64,000 nucleotides of DNA from assembly GCA_046350675.1 (NCBI GenBank), contig JAXLZZ010000006.1, forward strand, positions 17,452 through 81,451, read 5' to 3'. Of the stretch, positions 25,611 through 34,707 are shown piece by piece (position 1 is the first letter of the stretch; every line of letters starts with the position of its first letter). Both the position numbers and the translations under genes were made by a program. Source of the stretch: JAXLZZ01 sp046350675 (lineage in GTDB: Bacteria; Patescibacteriota; Saccharimonadia; Saccharimonadales; UBA4665). A model generated the notes under the pieces. That model had not been told where the DNA came from. It was given only the letters and a program-made list of their open reading frames with translations, and ran no database searches.

Positions 25611-26281
25611 ATTTCAGAACTAGTCTTTAGTCGCGATCCTTCTAGGAGACTATGAGGCACAACTTTATTGCGTTCCTTTTTAGCTGCGTACATTGCCTCA
25701 TCGGCTCGATGCATATTAGACTTGAGTGATTCAAGCGCGTTTATCTCGGCCACACCTATGCTTGCTTTCAGGCCAGCAGCGTTCTCTCTTTCAAGAATAT
25801 TTTGAGCAATCTCAACAGCATCTTCTTCGGGTGTGAAAGGCAATAATATAGCAAATTCATCTGCGCGACCAGAAAGTCTATACGCATCTTTACGCAACAG
25901 CTTAGCGAAGTCACGAAGAGCTTTATCACCATGTTGATGGCCATATGTATCGTTGAAGGTTTTAAAGTGGTCAATGTCTAAGACCACAAGGCTGTGAGGT
26001 TTAAAAACAGCGGGACCTTTAGGGTCTTCGGAACGATTAACAGGACTACTCTGGACAAGCGTGTTGAACTCAATCTCTAAGGCGCGACTATTACCCAACC
26101 CCGTCAGGGGATCACGCATCGCTAACTCTTCTAACCGCTCATTGCGATGGCGCTCTTGCATTAACTGAAAGACTGCCTTACCTGCAAAATTACCGGGTGC
26201 TAAAGCAGGGCCATGAGGTTCGTACTCATATTGGTCTAGTATTTCTGGTGGTGAAGCATGCAGACGGTCCATAATATACAT
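25607..26281 (-). CDS. GGDEF-domain protein with degenerate signature
   Basis: 224 residues. The GGDEF domain (about 50-205) shows the usual start RDPLTGLGNSRALE, the metal site LVVLDIDHFKTFNDTYGHQHGD and SIGVAE, but the signature loop reads GRADEF instead of GGDEF, with both glycines replaced while DEF remains. The protein may have weak or no diguanylate cyclase activity, or may bind nucleotides. There is no sensory or membrane domain, only about 45 residues in front. No EAL or PilZ protein is in the window. Confidence 0.85.
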   Translation of the reverse strand: MYIMDRLHASPPEILDQYEYEPHGPALAPGNFAGKAVFQLMQERHRNERLEELAMRDPLTGLGNSRALEIEFNTLVQSSPVNRSEDPKGPAVFKPHSLVVLDIDHFKTFNDTYGHQHGDKALRDFAKLLRKDAYRLSGRADEFAILLPFTPEEDAVEIAQNILERENAAGLKASIGVAEINALESLKSNMHRADEAMYAAKKERNKVVPHSLLEGSRLKTSSEI

Positions 26282-26351
26282 TATAGCATAAACACTTTAA
26301 AAAAGCAAGTTATTTGCCAAAAAGACGGTAGTGCTTTAATAATAGAGGCAG

Positions 26352-26465
26352 ATGAAACAACTTAGATCCGACGAATCTGGTTTTATTCCTATGCTTATTA
26401 CCGTTATCTTGGTCGTACTGATCGGCATATTCTTCGTATATACACGCGTTCAAAACGCTCAGTAG
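26352..26465 (+). CDS. 37-residue single-pass membrane protein
   Basis: ATG at 26352 behind GAGG (5-nt gap). The peptide begins MKQLRSDESGFIPML and then has one membrane helix and a short basic tail (YTRVQNAQ). The ESGFIPMLI start recalls the N-terminal region of the pilin-like small proteins common in Saccharibacteria. It fills the 290-bp gap between the GGDEF gene and the ATP-grasp gene. Function unknown; real coding status is likely but unproven. Confidence 0.5.
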   Translation: MKQLRSDESGFIPMLITVILVVLIGIFFVYTRVQNAQ

Positions 26466-26574
26466 TCACTATAAAAAAAGAATTTCACAGAAATATTATT
26501 GAAAAATCTGATATAAGGTGTTAGAGTAAAGAACTCCAATAATTACTTTGTAACAATTAAGAAAGGCCGAGACA

Positions 26575-27942
26575 GTGCGGAAACTGCCGATAGATTATGC
26601 GCGCACAACGCCAATTGGCGTAGTGAGTACCGATCCATACAACTATCTTATCTACGATAGGTTCTTTGATGATTTCCGCATCATTACGGAGATTAAACAG
26701 GACTGGCTCTACGATTTGCCACTCAAGGCAACTATCAGCGAAATTGGCAAGACCAAGCAATATGGCAATAGCGTCAGTAAGCTGCTGCGGTCTAAAAAGT
26801 TTATCAATATGTTTAAGCATGATAGTAAACGTAAGTTTGTGATGTACTCTCCACTCGATCCACCATACAAGATTAATCCTTTGGCGTATCTAATGAATTC
26901 ACCTACTATCGCGCACGCGTATGAAAATAAACGATACTTTCGAGATGAGTTTGCTGACCTAATCCGTGTGCCTGAGTATGAAATCTGCTATATGAACGAG
27001 CTCGATAAAGCGGCTGCCTATAAAGAACTGCAACAAAAGTATGGTTATTTTATGCTTCAAGATGAAGAATCTTCAGGCTCCAAGGGCACCTATGCAATAA
27101 AGAGCGCAGATGATTATGTGTATGCCATAAAGTCGCTTAAGAAATTCTCGAGAGGACGTACGATCGTAGTCTCCAAATTTATCGAAGGCCAACCCGCTAG
27201 CATTCAGGTTTGTATCACTAAATATGGGGTGTTTAGTGGTGGTATCCAGCGCCAACTTATTGATAGCAAGCATCTTTCAAATAACAACTTAGAAGGGGCA
27301 AATAAGTGGTGCGGTGGCGAAGCAGGAGGTGAATATCCAGACATAATCCATCATCAAACCCAGGAGATTGCTTCGGTGATTGGTTCAGTCTTGGCGAGCC
27401 ATGGGTATAAGGGAATATTCGGGATTGATCTAATTGTGACACCGGATCACGAAGTGTATGCGATTGAAATCAATGCCCGCCTAACCGGCTACTCGCACAT
27501 CATTAGCGAGCTACAAATACAAAACGGAAAAATCCCTTTCATGCTACTCCATGCCTTAGAATTGGCAAATGCTGATTATCAGGTTACAGATGTAACAGCT
27601 CTGCCAAGCGGCATTCGGTACAAAAAGTCTGCCTCACTTTTGGTGATTAATAACCCGTTGGATGGTGATTTAGAAATGAAGCACTATATTAAGCCTGGTT
27701 TATATCGTCAAAAAAACGGGCTCGTTGAATACATAAAACCAGGGTGTGGCTTGGATGCACTAAAAGGTGAAGACACAATGCTTATCATGTCGCGTCATGG
27801 CAAAGGCGATACGGTAGAGCGAGGTAGGCGTGTTTTGAAAGTCTTGAAGTACGGCAAGACAATCGGTAAGTCCGGGGATTTGACCGTTAAGTCGCAAGCC
27901 ACCATTAACGCAATTCGACGCACCTTCGAACTTCCTTCATAG
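26575..27942 (+). CDS. ATP-grasp domain protein
   Basis: 455 residues, GTG start at 26575 behind AGAAAGG. A typical ATP-grasp core runs over about 120-330: GYFMLQDEESSGSKGT (ATP-binding loop), VVSKFIEGQPASIQ and the metal-binding end YAIEINARLTGYSHI. Members join a carboxylate to an amine or thiol using ATP through an acyl phosphate. About 110 N-terminal residues form a pre-ATP-grasp region and about 110 C-terminal residues form a tail of unknown type. The substrate cannot be read from the sequence; no partner biosynthetic gene is adjacent. Confidence 0.8.
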   Translation: MRKLPIDYARTTPIGVVSTDPYNYLIYDRFFDDFRIITEIKQDWLYDLPLKATISEIGKTKQYGNSVSKLLRSKKFINMFKHDSKRKFVMYSPLDPPYKINPLAYLMNSPTIAHAYENKRYFRDEFADLIRVPEYEICYMNELDKAAAYKELQQKYGYFMLQDEESSGSKGTYAIKSADDYVYAIKSLKKFSRGRTIVVSKFIEGQPASIQVCITKYGVFSGGIQRQLIDSKHLSNNNLEGANKWCGGEAGGEYPDIIHHQTQEIASVIGSVLASHGYKGIFGIDLIVTPDHEVYAIEINARLTGYSHIISELQIQNGKIPFMLLHALELANADYQVTDVTALPSGIRYKKSASLLVINNPLDGDLEMKHYIKPGLYRQKNGLVEYIKPGCGLDALKGEDTMLIMSRHGKGDTVERGRRVLKVLKYGKTIGKSGDLTVKSQATINAIRRTFELPS

Positions 27943-27969
27943 TATTGCGCTTATGATATAGTGAAGCGT

Positions 27970-28482
27970 ATGACCCCAGAAGTAATCCTAGGCGCTATCG
28001 TAGTTGTACCAGTTGTGCTGCTGCTTTTATTGCGCGTTAATGCTACGCTTGTTTTCTTAAGTTTGTGTCTTGGTAGCGTATTGGTGCAATTTGTCGGGAG
28101 TGATCCTGAGTCGGTAACCTCCTGGATTTCAGTGACACAGGGTGCGAGTGAAATCAATATCGACGATGCAACACTCAAATTAATATTGCTGTTAACACCT
28201 GTAGTCTTAACTACCATCTTTATGATCAAAACTATCAAAGGTAATTCACGCTTAGTTTTAAATGTATTGCCGGCAATCGGGGTGGGTATGCTCGGCGCTC
28301 TGTTAGTGGTTCCACTTTTACCGCCGGATGTGTCGCAACAAATTGTTGATTCGTCATTATGGGAAGAAGTGCTTAAAGTGCAAAACGTGATTGTTGGAGC
28401 AACGGCGATAGTCTGTCTGTTGGTGCTATGGCTACAAAGGCCCAAGACCGGTGGCGATAAGCACCACAAGAAGCATCACTAA
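27970..28482 (+). CDS. Membrane protein with His/Lys-rich tail
   Basis: 170 residues from the ATG at 27970; an in-frame GTG at 27961 is less likely because TATAGT (27957-27962) would overlap it and is 7 nt before the ATG. Four or five hydrophobic helices; the C-terminus ends DKHHKKHH, a possible metal-binding tail. No family recognised. Confidence 0.6.
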   Translation: MTPEVILGAIVVVPVVLLLLLRVNATLVFLSLCLGSVLVQFVGSDPESVTSWISVTQGASEINIDDATLKLILLLTPVVLTTIFMIKTIKGNSRLVLNVLPAIGVGMLGALLVVPLLPPDVSQQIVDSSLWEEVLKVQNVIVGATAIVCLLVLWLQRPKTGGDKHHKKHH

Positions 28483-28505
28483 TCTGTTTTAAAACGGGTC
28501 TACAT

Positions 28506-28901
28506 CTAGTTTCTGAACGTTATATAGGTCTGAAGTACCGTTGCAATGCATACCCAAATTAAATATGGGGCGAAAGCAAGAGATGCTATTTTTGACGTAG
28601 ACCAAATTGCAACCATTGCCCAAACGATAGTGGCAAGCACAAGATAGATATCAAGCATCGCTAGGGCGTTGTTTCTGAGGCCAAATTGTATAGGTGAAAA
28701 TATCAGATTAAATACCAAGTTGAGCCAAAAGGGCAGTGCTACTAGCCAGCTAATTTTACCGCTGGCGTACAGGTAAAAAACATAGATATTTACTGCAAAT
28801 ATAATTGGGTAAAGTATTGACCATACAGTACCGAACACTGATTCCTGTGGAGCCCAATTAGGTTTATCCAGGTTGCTGTACCAGTCGCGTGCGTTGTTCA
28901 T
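28506..28901 (-). CDS. TspO/MBR family protein
   Basis: 131 residues with the family signature WYSNLDKPNWAPQESVFGTV, then WSILYP and LNLVFNLIFSPIQFGLRN, and four to five membrane helices (the full family has five; the first is missing or short). TspO proteins bind porphyrins and act in tetrapyrrole or stress responses; bacterial roles vary. The gene begins 18 bp after the restored stop of the YqfO-like gene, so the two likely form one unit. Confidence 0.85.
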   Translation of the reverse strand: MNNARDWYSNLDKPNWAPQESVFGTVWSILYPIIFAVNIYVFYLYASGKISWLVALPFWLNLVFNLIFSPIQFGLRNNALAMLDIYLVLATIVWAMVAIWSTSKIASLAFAPYLIWVCIATVLQTYITFRN

Positions 28902-29238
28902 ATATGCCTTGATGTAGAACTACAATGAAAGCATCGGATAGATATCTATCACAACTTCTTCGTAGGGGTACATTTTTAATAGTTTTAATAATCTCGGTTG
29001 CTTGTGCTTTTTCACAGGCTACTTCAATCCTCTCTTCGTCAGTTGCTTCCATCTTTCCTGCTGTGCCCGTATGAGGATTAGCCTTGTCGCTCGGCTTGAA
29101 CCTACCCGTGCCTTTTATGGAAAAGCTACAAAAGGAGTACTCACCGATCTTTCCAGCGCCGGCTGCGCCAAGTGCCTGCCGCATTTTATCCGCATTTTCT
29201 TCAGGCACAAACACCACTATTTTCACAAGCTCTTTCAT
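28864..29238 (-). CDS. YqfO/NIF3-like C-terminal domain protein, frameshifted near its end
   Basis: As read, 124 residues. Residues 1-95 match the stand-alone YqfO-type domain (KIVVFVPEENADKMRQALGA, GKIGEYSFCSFSIKGTGRF, EERIEVACEK). After IKNVP the frame turns into unrelated sequence. A shift by one base at the run GGGG (28965-28968; CCCC on the coding strand) restores PYEEVVIDIYPMLSL and a stop at 28920-28922, the normal family ending. The real gene is therefore probably 28920-29238 and the extra C a sequencing or mutational indel. Function of this small domain is unknown. Confidence 0.75.
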   Translation of the reverse strand: MKELVKIVVFVPEENADKMRQALGAAGAGKIGEYSFCSFSIKGTGRFKPSDKANPHTGTAGKMEATDEERIEVACEKAQATEIIKTIKNVPLRRSCDRYLSDAFIVVLHQGIYEQRTRLVQQPG

Positions 29239-29282
29239 GCTGAAAGTCTAACAGATTTATAGCTCGGGTGCTGTTAACTACA

Positions 29283-29849
29283 TTACTGTACATTTGATGT
29301 ATGGACTGTAGGTTTTTCGGGAACATCCGGGGCTATTGTCGAAATTCTGAATTTCTGTAAGCTTGCATCACCAAAGCTTAAAAAACCTTTTTCCACCAAT
29401 TCACGATATGAACCAGGAAGAATAGATTGTTTGCGAAGAGCAGGGGTTGCGATATATTTTTCCATACCTACGTAGGCGTAGACATGACCTTGCGGTTTAT
29501 TATCAACATAATCAGTTATGTCAACACGCTGATAATGATTCTCACGCTCATCCATTTTGCGCATCTCATCGTCTGTTACTGGGAAAAGCACGCCGTTTGG
29601 GTTGGTAGCAACTTCGCCATCCCGTGGCAGATGTAGGTTAAGTATCACCACAAATTTCGGCACAGTTCGATCAGGGACAGTTTCATATCGTCGTATTGTC
29701 GATGTATTGTCGAGGATTATGCTCCAGTCACGAACCCAGCCAGGGACGACAGTTTCCGTGAGACTTTCGGGCGGGTGCCCTAGCGTTCTTTCAACATCTG
29801 TTGCGCTTACTAATGATCCGTAGCCAAATATGTAGTTTTTGTCGGGCAT
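29283..29849 (-). CDS. Gamma-glutamylcyclotransferase-like (GGCT/AIG2 fold) protein
   Basis: 188 residues from the ATG at 29849, preferred over 29870 because YIFGYGSLVS follows at once and TATTAT lies 7 nt before it. The YGSL motif near the N-terminus and RENHYQRVDI in the middle, where the catalytic Glu is expected, fit the GGCT fold, which cyclises gamma-glutamyl amines or removes such adducts. The substrate is uncertain. Confidence 0.7.
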   Translation of the reverse strand: MPDKNYIFGYGSLVSATDVERTLGHPPESLTETVVPGWVRDWSIILDNTSTIRRYETVPDRTVPKFVVILNLHLPRDGEVATNPNGVLFPVTDDEMRKMDERENHYQRVDITDYVDNKPQGHVYAYVGMEKYIATPALRKQSILPGSYRELVEKGFLSFGDASLQKFRISTIAPDVPEKPTVHTSNVQ

Positions 29850-29920
29850 CGTATTAATAATAGCAAACACTCCGTTTTACTGATTTATTTGATTGGTTCA
29901 GAGGGATCCATGTGCTCTTC

Positions 29921-30103
29921 CACTCAAGGGGCTCGGTCGCGTTCCACGACCCCGCAACTTCATGATTGAAAACAGAGTTTTCATCGGAAGATTGCCTTGC
30001 GAATTGCCACTGGCAATTCTCACCCGAGACACGTTTCGCTCTCTCGATTTCAAGCCCGCGAACACACCAATAAAAAAGACCTGCTCTTGCAGATCTTCTT
30101 TAT
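29921..30103 (-). repeat. tRNA-Lys 3'-tail unit
   Basis: Downstream of tRNA-Lys on the minus strand: a terminator (30069-30103, AAGATCTGC-AAGA-GCAGGTCTTTTTT), an inverted T-arm copy (about 30038-30068), the hairpin GAATTGCCACTGGCAATTC (30001-30019), the stem GAAAAC/GTTTTC (29968-29982), the stem GGTCG/CGACC (29935-29951) and a diverged second copy of the tRNA end (CTCAAGGGGCTCG, 29923-29935). It is homologous to the tRNA-His unit at 57320-57528. Open frames here (for example 29898-30164) are not convincing genes. Confidence 0.65.
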
Positions 30104-30179
30104 TGGAGGGCTCACCGGGGCTCGAACCCGGGACACGCGGCTTAAAAGGCCGCTGCTCTACCAACTGAGCTATGAGCCC
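30104..30179 (-). tRNA. tRNA-Lys (TTT)
   Basis: Minus strand, starts GGGCTCATAGCTC, anticodon loop CTTTTAA (anticodon TTT), T-loop TTCGAGC, 3' end TGAGCCCTCCA with encoded CCA. All stems pair. Confidence 0.95.
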
Positions 30180-30257
30180 TCGTCCTCCCGTACGCCTTTA
30201 CCTCGTTTTGCCTGGCGGCAAAAGCTTCGGCTTGAGGCTACGGTCGTCCTCTCAAAA
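30180..30257 (-). repeat. Conserved 78-bp leader abutting tRNA-Lys
   Basis: This segment touches the mature 5' end of tRNA-Lys and matches the segment before tRNA-His (57607-57684) at 73 of 78 positions. On the minus strand it holds a stem TTTTGCC/GGCAAAA with loop GCCA (GAAA in the His copy), an outer pairing CCGTA/TACGG and the direct repeat GAGGACGA. It is transcribed as part of the pre-tRNA. Confidence 0.7.
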
Positions 30258-30323
30258 TTCTATTCAGTCGCTTCCGCTCCCTGGATTAGAATTTTGGCAA
30301 GGTCAGGACGATTAACTCCTTAC

Positions 30324-30351
30324 ATTATCCGTATTTTGGCCAAAAAGTCAA
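30324..30351 (-). promoter_or_regulatory. Promoter of tRNA-Lys
   Basis: Minus strand TTGACT (30351-30346), 16-bp spacer, GATAAT (30329-30324). It implies a pre-tRNA leader of about 138 nt. Confidence 0.65.
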
Positions 30352-30430
30352 TCTGTAACACCCCTGATGAATCTTAATTTATTCTTAAGTTTCTCGCTCA
30401 TGTGGTTTGTGGACGCTAGAATGCGACGGT

Positions 30431-31888
30431 ATGAGGCACGGTTTGAGGCGCACTACACTGCAGCTTTGGGCGTTTATTGCTGTCATCTTAGGGTTGGGAT
30501 TTGCATATTATGGATTAAAGCCAAATCCAATTTGGTTGGTTGTGCTCGGTATTTTGGTGTGTATATTACGGCGGCGAAACTATATCAAAGTATGTTTGGT
30601 AGTTTTGCTTGCACTGGGTCTCGGGCTTTGGCGAGGCGGTCACGTCCAGGACAGATTAAGTGTGTACGAAAGCTTGTATGACCAAAAAATAACACTGACT
30701 GTGCGAGCCCAGCAGGATGCCAACTACAATAAGTACAAACAATTCACTTTTGATGGTGGAAGTGTCGAAACGGATGAAGATGTGTTGCTGCCGGGCAAAA
30801 TACTAGTAAGCGGCTACGGCAGCAATAGTATCCTACAGGGTGATCTCGTGCAGCTAGAAGGCAAGCTTAAGCCAGCTTACGGGACCTATGTAGCAAAAAT
30901 GAGCTACGCTCAAATGACTGTGCTGGAACACAAGCCTGAGCTTATCGCCGAGCTCAGACGAAACTTTGTAAACGGTATGAATAATGCGTTACCTGAGCCT
31001 GCTGCTTCGTTCGCGATGGGAATTTTGGTGGGGCAGCGAGCAACACTGCCTGAAGCAGTAAAACAGGATTTATTGATGGTTGGCCTGACGCATATCATTG
31101 CGGTTTCTGGTTACAACTTAACGATAATTCTAAGGGCAAGTAAGGGTTTATTGGCAAAGCAATCGAAGCGCCTGTCCCTCGGACTTTCGATAAGCCTCAT
31201 CCTGGTTTTCTTGGCAATAACTGGGTCCAGCGCATCCATTGTTCGAGCAGCAATAGTCAGCATGTTAAGTATCTGGGCATTGTATTATGGCCGAAACATA
31301 AAGCCCATCAACTTGATTGCATTGGCAGCTGCAATCACAGCTTGGGCTAATCCACTCTACGTTTGGAAAGATATGAGCTGGTATCTAAGTTTCTTGGCTT
31401 TCTATGGCGTGATGGTATTGGCGCCGTTGGTCGCAACTCGACTTAAGCCAAGAATACGGAACTCACTTCTTGCGATGATTGCGGTTGAGAGCATATGCGC
31501 CGAAATCATGACGCTACCGTATGTGCTCCATAATTTCGAACAACTATCGCTAGTAGGCTTGCCGGCAAATGTTCTTGTTGTTGCGCTGATACCCCTGGCT
31601 ATGCTCCTGAGTTTATTTGCGGGACTTGCTGGAATGTTTGCAGCGTCAATTGCTGGGTGGATCGCTTTGCCTGCGAAAATTCTTATAACGTACATGCTCG
31701 ACATTGCCCACGTGTTGAGTAAAACACCGCACGGATTCATGGAAGGGATCGCAATGTCGACTCAACAAATGATCTGTCTGTATAGCGTAATATTGATTGT
31801 CACAAGTCTGCTCTGGTTCAAAATTAAGCCGGAAAGTGATATAATAACAGATAAGAAATCAGATAAACTTCAAGGAGCAGAAGCTTGA
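30431..31888 (+). CDS. comEC: ComEC/Rec2 family competence protein
   Basis: 485 residues from the ATG at 30431; TAGAAT at 30417-30422 lies 8 nt before it, so this start is favoured over an in-frame TTG at 30407. An N-terminal membrane and OB-fold-like part (DUF4131) is followed by the Competence domain with about ten helices (MGILVGQRATLPEAVKQDL, THIIAVSGYNLTIIL, ITGSSASIVRAAIVSML). It forms the channel for single-stranded DNA entry. The C-terminal beta-lactamase-like domain of larger ComEC proteins is absent. It overlaps yebC by 4 nt. Confidence 0.92.
   Translation: MRHGLRRTTLQLWAFIAVILGLGFAYYGLKPNPIWLVVLGILVCILRRRNYIKVCLVVLLALGLGLWRGGHVQDRLSVYESLYDQKITLTVRAQQDANYNKYKQFTFDGGSVETDEDVLLPGKILVSGYGSNSILQGDLVQLEGKLKPAYGTYVAKMSYAQMTVLEHKPELIAELRRNFVNGMNNALPEPAASFAMGILVGQRATLPEAVKQDLLMVGLTHIIAVSGYNLTIILRASKGLLAKQSKRLSLGLSISLILVFLAITGSSASIVRAAIVSMLSIWALYYGRNIKPINLIALAAAITAWANPLYVWKDMSWYLSFLAFYGVMVLAPLVATRLKPRIRNSLLAMIAVESICAEIMTLPYVLHNFEQLSLVGLPANVLVVALIPLAMLLSLFAGLAGMFAASIAGWIALPAKILITYMLDIAHVLSKTPHGFMEGIAMSTQQMICLYSVILIVTSLLWFKIKPESDIITDKKSDKLQGAEA
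31837..31845 (+). promoter_or_regulatory. Internal extended -10 promoter before yebC
   Basis: TGATATAAT (TG, one base, TATAAT) inside the 3' end of comEC, about 40 nt before the yebC start and its AAGGAG ribosome site. It would let yebC-ruvCAB be expressed apart from comEC. Confidence 0.55.
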
Positions 31889-32604
31889 GCGGTCATAGCA
31901 AGTGGTCAACCATTAAACGACAAAAAGGCGCAAAAGACGCAGCCCGCGGTGCTGTATTTACCAAGCTTGGTAATGCGATTGCTATTGCTGCACGTGGCGG
32001 GACCGATCCTGATACAAACTTTGCACTGCGCATGGCTATCGATAAAGCCAAGGCAGCAAATATGCCTTCGAGTAATATCCAGCGCTCAATTGACCGAGTC
32101 AAAGATAAAAGTGCAGATCAGCTTCAAGAAGTTTTGTATGAAGGCTACGGCCCTGGTGGTGTAGCTATTTTGGTGGAGTGCGCAACCGATAACATCAACC
32201 GCACCTATCCAGAGGTTAAGTTGGCATTCTCCAAGCATGGTGGGAATATCGCCGAAAAGGGTGCGGTGGCATTCCAATTCGATCGCAAAGGTTCGATTCG
32301 CGTAAAGGGGTCAGGTGACGAAGTGTTGATGAAGGCTCTAGACGCTGGGGCGGAAGATGTGCAAGAAGAGGGTGCAGAATCAGTTATCTACACTGATCCT
32401 AAAGAATTGGCGAAGGTGCGTGACGCGCTTGATGGTCTCGAGATTGTTGAGGCGGAATTAACATATGTGCCAAATAACACAGTAGAAGTCACAGATGAAA
32501 AAACCGCAGGCAAGATCATGCGCCTCATGGATGCACTCGATGATTGTGATGATGTGAGCAACACCCATGTAAACTTTGACATTGATGAGTCTTTGATTGG
32601 CTAA
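31885..32604 (+). CDS. yebC: YebC/PmpR (TACO1) family protein
   Basis: 239 residues starting with TTG at 31885 (overlap TTGA with comEC; AAGGAG 7 nt before). Family start SGHSKWSTIKRQKGAKDAARG, then DPDTNFALRMAIDKAKAANMP and YEGYGPGGVAILVE. YebC proteins were long called regulators and also act on ribosomes stalled at proline stretches. In many bacteria yebC lies before ruvC, as here. Confidence 0.95.
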   Translation: MSGHSKWSTIKRQKGAKDAARGAVFTKLGNAIAIAARGGTDPDTNFALRMAIDKAKAANMPSSNIQRSIDRVKDKSADQLQEVLYEGYGPGGVAILVECATDNINRTYPEVKLAFSKHGGNIAEKGAVAFQFDRKGSIRVKGSGDEVLMKALDAGAEDVQEEGAESVIYTDPKELAKVRDALDGLEIVEAELTYVPNNTVEVTDEKTAGKIMRLMDALDDCDDVSNTHVNFDIDESLIG

Positions 32605-32605
32605 A

Positions 32606-33076
32606 ATGAGGATTTTAGGGATTGACCCAGGAACAGGAATTCTTGGGTTCGGTGTTATTGATGCTGAAAAGGGTAAAGCAAAGCTTGTTGATGGCGGGGT
32701 CATTCGAACACCTGTGAAAGAGGATGATGCGGTTCGACTCGAAACTATCTTTGACGAGTTAACCGCGATTATTAAAGAAACTCAGCCACAAGCCATGTCG
32801 GTCGAAAAGCTGTTCTTCGCGCAAAATGTTACGACTGCCATGACTGTTGCACAAGCACGTGGCGTTGTATTGTTGGCTGGCAAGCAGGCTAAACTTGAGA
32901 TATATGAGTATACGCCGCTGCAGATAAAGCAGGCGTTAACAGGGTACGGACGTGCCGAAAAAAAGCAAATTCAAGAAATGGTGCGCGTTATCTTGAACCT
33001 CAAAGAAGTGCCCAAACCAGATGATTGTGCAGACGCGCTCGCAGCGGCTATTACACACAGCATGACTATGAGATAA
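32606..33076 (+). CDS. ruvC: Crossover junction endodeoxyribonuclease RuvC
   Basis: 156 residues from the ATG at 32606. The catalytic acids are present: Asp7 (GIDPGTG), Glu67 (SVEKLFF) and the Asp pair near 139-143 (KPDDCADALA). It cuts Holliday junctions symmetrically with RuvAB. A TTG at 32597 overlapping the yebC stop is a possible alternative start. Followed by ruvA and ruvB. Confidence 0.95.
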   Translation: MRILGIDPGTGILGFGVIDAEKGKAKLVDGGVIRTPVKEDDAVRLETIFDELTAIIKETQPQAMSVEKLFFAQNVTTAMTVAQARGVVLLAGKQAKLEIYEYTPLQIKQALTGYGRAEKKQIQEMVRVILNLKEVPKPDDCADALAAAITHSMTMR

Positions 33077-33084
33077 TAGCTTTA

Positions 33085-33669
33085 ATGATTGCAACACTTT
33101 CTGGGGTAGTAAGCGAGAAACTTGCCGATATGGTGGTATTGGACGTGTCTGGGGTGGGGTATGGGCTTAATGTCACATCCGAAGACTTTGGTGTCATGAA
33201 GACCGGTGAAAAAGCAAAAGTCTATGTATACGAGCACATTCGAGAACAGTCTCATGATCTCTTTGGTTTTATCTCGCAAGAAACCAAATCGTTATTTGAG
33301 CAGCTACTGAGCGTAAACGGTGTGGGACCTAAAATGGCACTTAGCATGTTAAGCATCGGTTCAAACAGTGGGGTTAAACAGGCTATTGCCTCTGGAGATG
33401 TGGCATTTATTCAGCAAGCAAATGGCGTTGGTAAACGACTTGCAGAACGAGTAGTTGTAGATCTTAAAGATAAGGTTGGCCTGGTGGGTGTAGACCTTCA
33501 ATCGACTGGTATGCTCCAATCGAGTGACTCATTACAACAAGACGAAGCTGTCGGCGGCCTAATGGCACTTGGGTACACTGAAGCAGACGCTGCAAAAGCT
33601 TTGCAAGGTGTTGATCCAAAGCTGTCAGCCGAGGATCGTATCAAACAAGCATTGAAAGGCGTAAAATGA
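33085..33669 (+). CDS. ruvA: Holliday junction DNA helicase subunit RuvA
   Basis: 194 residues from the ATG at 33085 (a frame extends upstream to 33025 but lies inside ruvC and does not look like RuvA). OB-fold ([15 protein letters not shown]), helix-hairpin-helix motifs ([35 protein letters not shown]) and a C-terminal RuvB-contact domain ([16 protein letters not shown]). GATAAT before the ATG gives a 7-nt gap and a possible leaderless start. It overlaps ruvB by 4 nt. Confidence 0.95.
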   Translation: MIATLSGVVSEKLADMVVLDVSGVGYGLNVTSEDFGVMKTGEKAKVYVYEHIREQSHDLFGFISQETKSLFEQLLSVNGVGPKMALSMLSIGSNSGVKQAIASGDVAFIQQANGVGKRLAERVVVDLKDKVGLVGVDLQSTGMLQSSDSLQQDEAVGGLMALGYTEADAAKALQGVDPKLSAEDRIKQALKGVK

Positions 33670-34697
33670 TTGATCGAATTGTTGATGCAGGGGCTGAACC
33701 AGAGGAGCCGGAAGAGCAAGTTATTGAGAATACGCTGCGACCGCGTGATTTTGAAAACTATATTGGTCAGGAGCACCTCAAAAAGAATGTAAAGTTGGCA
33801 ATTGACGCCGCCAAAAAGCGAGATGAGCCACTTGACCACGTGCTGCTGCATGGGCCGCCTGGTCTTGGTAAGACTACGATGGCTAGTGTGATTGCTAATG
33901 AAATGGGTGCACAGATCCGTGTTACGAGCGGCCCAGCTATTGAGCGTGCGGGCGATCTGGCTAGTTTGCTCACAAACTTAAGTGACGGAGACATACTATT
34001 TGTTGATGAGATTCATCGCTTGAATCGCAACGTTGAAGAGGTGCTATATAGTGCAATGGAAGATTTCAAACTTGATATTATGCTGGGAAAAGGGCCGTCT
34101 GCACGTTCATTAAGGCTTGATCTGCCAAAGTTCACAATTATCGGTGCTACTACACGTACCGGTAGCTTAGCAGCACCACTTCGCGATCGATTTGGCATGA
34201 TTCACCGACTAGAATTCTATACGCCAGAAGAGATTCAAGAGATTATTGTGCGCGCTGCGAATATTTTGAATGTAAAAATTGACCAAAAGGCAGCAGCTGA
34301 GCTTTCACAAAGAGCACGACTCACACCGCGTATTGCAAATCGACTTTTAAAGCGAGTTCGTGATTACGCAGACGTGAATGGTGATGGCATAATTGACGCT
34401 CAACTCAGCTACAAGGCGCTTGATTTACTGGATATAGATTCAATGGGTCTTGATAAGACAGATCGTAGCTTACTCTTGGCTATTATCGAGAACTATGATG
34501 GTGGGCCCGTAGGCGTCGAAACACTTGCCGCACTAACAGCAGAAGAACGTAGCACGATCGAAGATTTCTACGAACCATATCTAATGCAGATTGGCCTTTT
34601 GGAACGAACCCCTCGCGGCCGCAAAGTGACCAGCAAAGCGTATAAGCATCTTGATAAGTCGCGAAAAACCGACGACAAACAATCAACCTTGGTGTAA
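33666..34697 (+). CDS. ruvB: Holliday junction branch migration ATPase RuvB
   Basis: 343 residues. [18 protein letters not shown], Walker A GPPGLGKT (63-70), Walker [12 protein letters not shown], sensor [11 protein letters not shown], arginine finger region [15 protein letters not shown] and the C-terminal winged helix ([14 protein letters not shown]). The hexamer drives branch migration on RuvA-bound junctions. The ATGA overlap with ruvA shows coupling. Confidence 0.97.
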   Translation: MIDRIVDAGAEPEEPEEQVIENTLRPRDFENYIGQEHLKKNVKLAIDAAKKRDEPLDHVLLHGPPGLGKTTMASVIANEMGAQIRVTSGPAIERAGDLASLLTNLSDGDILFVDEIHRLNRNVEEVLYSAMEDFKLDIMLGKGPSARSLRLDLPKFTIIGATTRTGSLAAPLRDRFGMIHRLEFYTPEEIQEIIVRAANILNVKIDQKAAAELSQRARLTPRIANRLLKRVRDYADVNGDGIIDAQLSYKALDLLDIDSMGLDKTDRSLLLAIIENYDGGPVGVETLAALTAEERSTIEDFYEPYLMQIGLLERTPRGRKVTSKAYKHLDKSRKTDDKQSTLV

Positions 34698-34707
34698 GAA
34701 CAATACT

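Noticed and set aside
29898..30164. An 88-residue minus-strand open frame that resembles one at 57384-57590
   Set aside because: Both run through tRNA genes and their tail units. The similarity is explained by repeated non-coding sequence with compensatory changes in stems, and there is no start signal.
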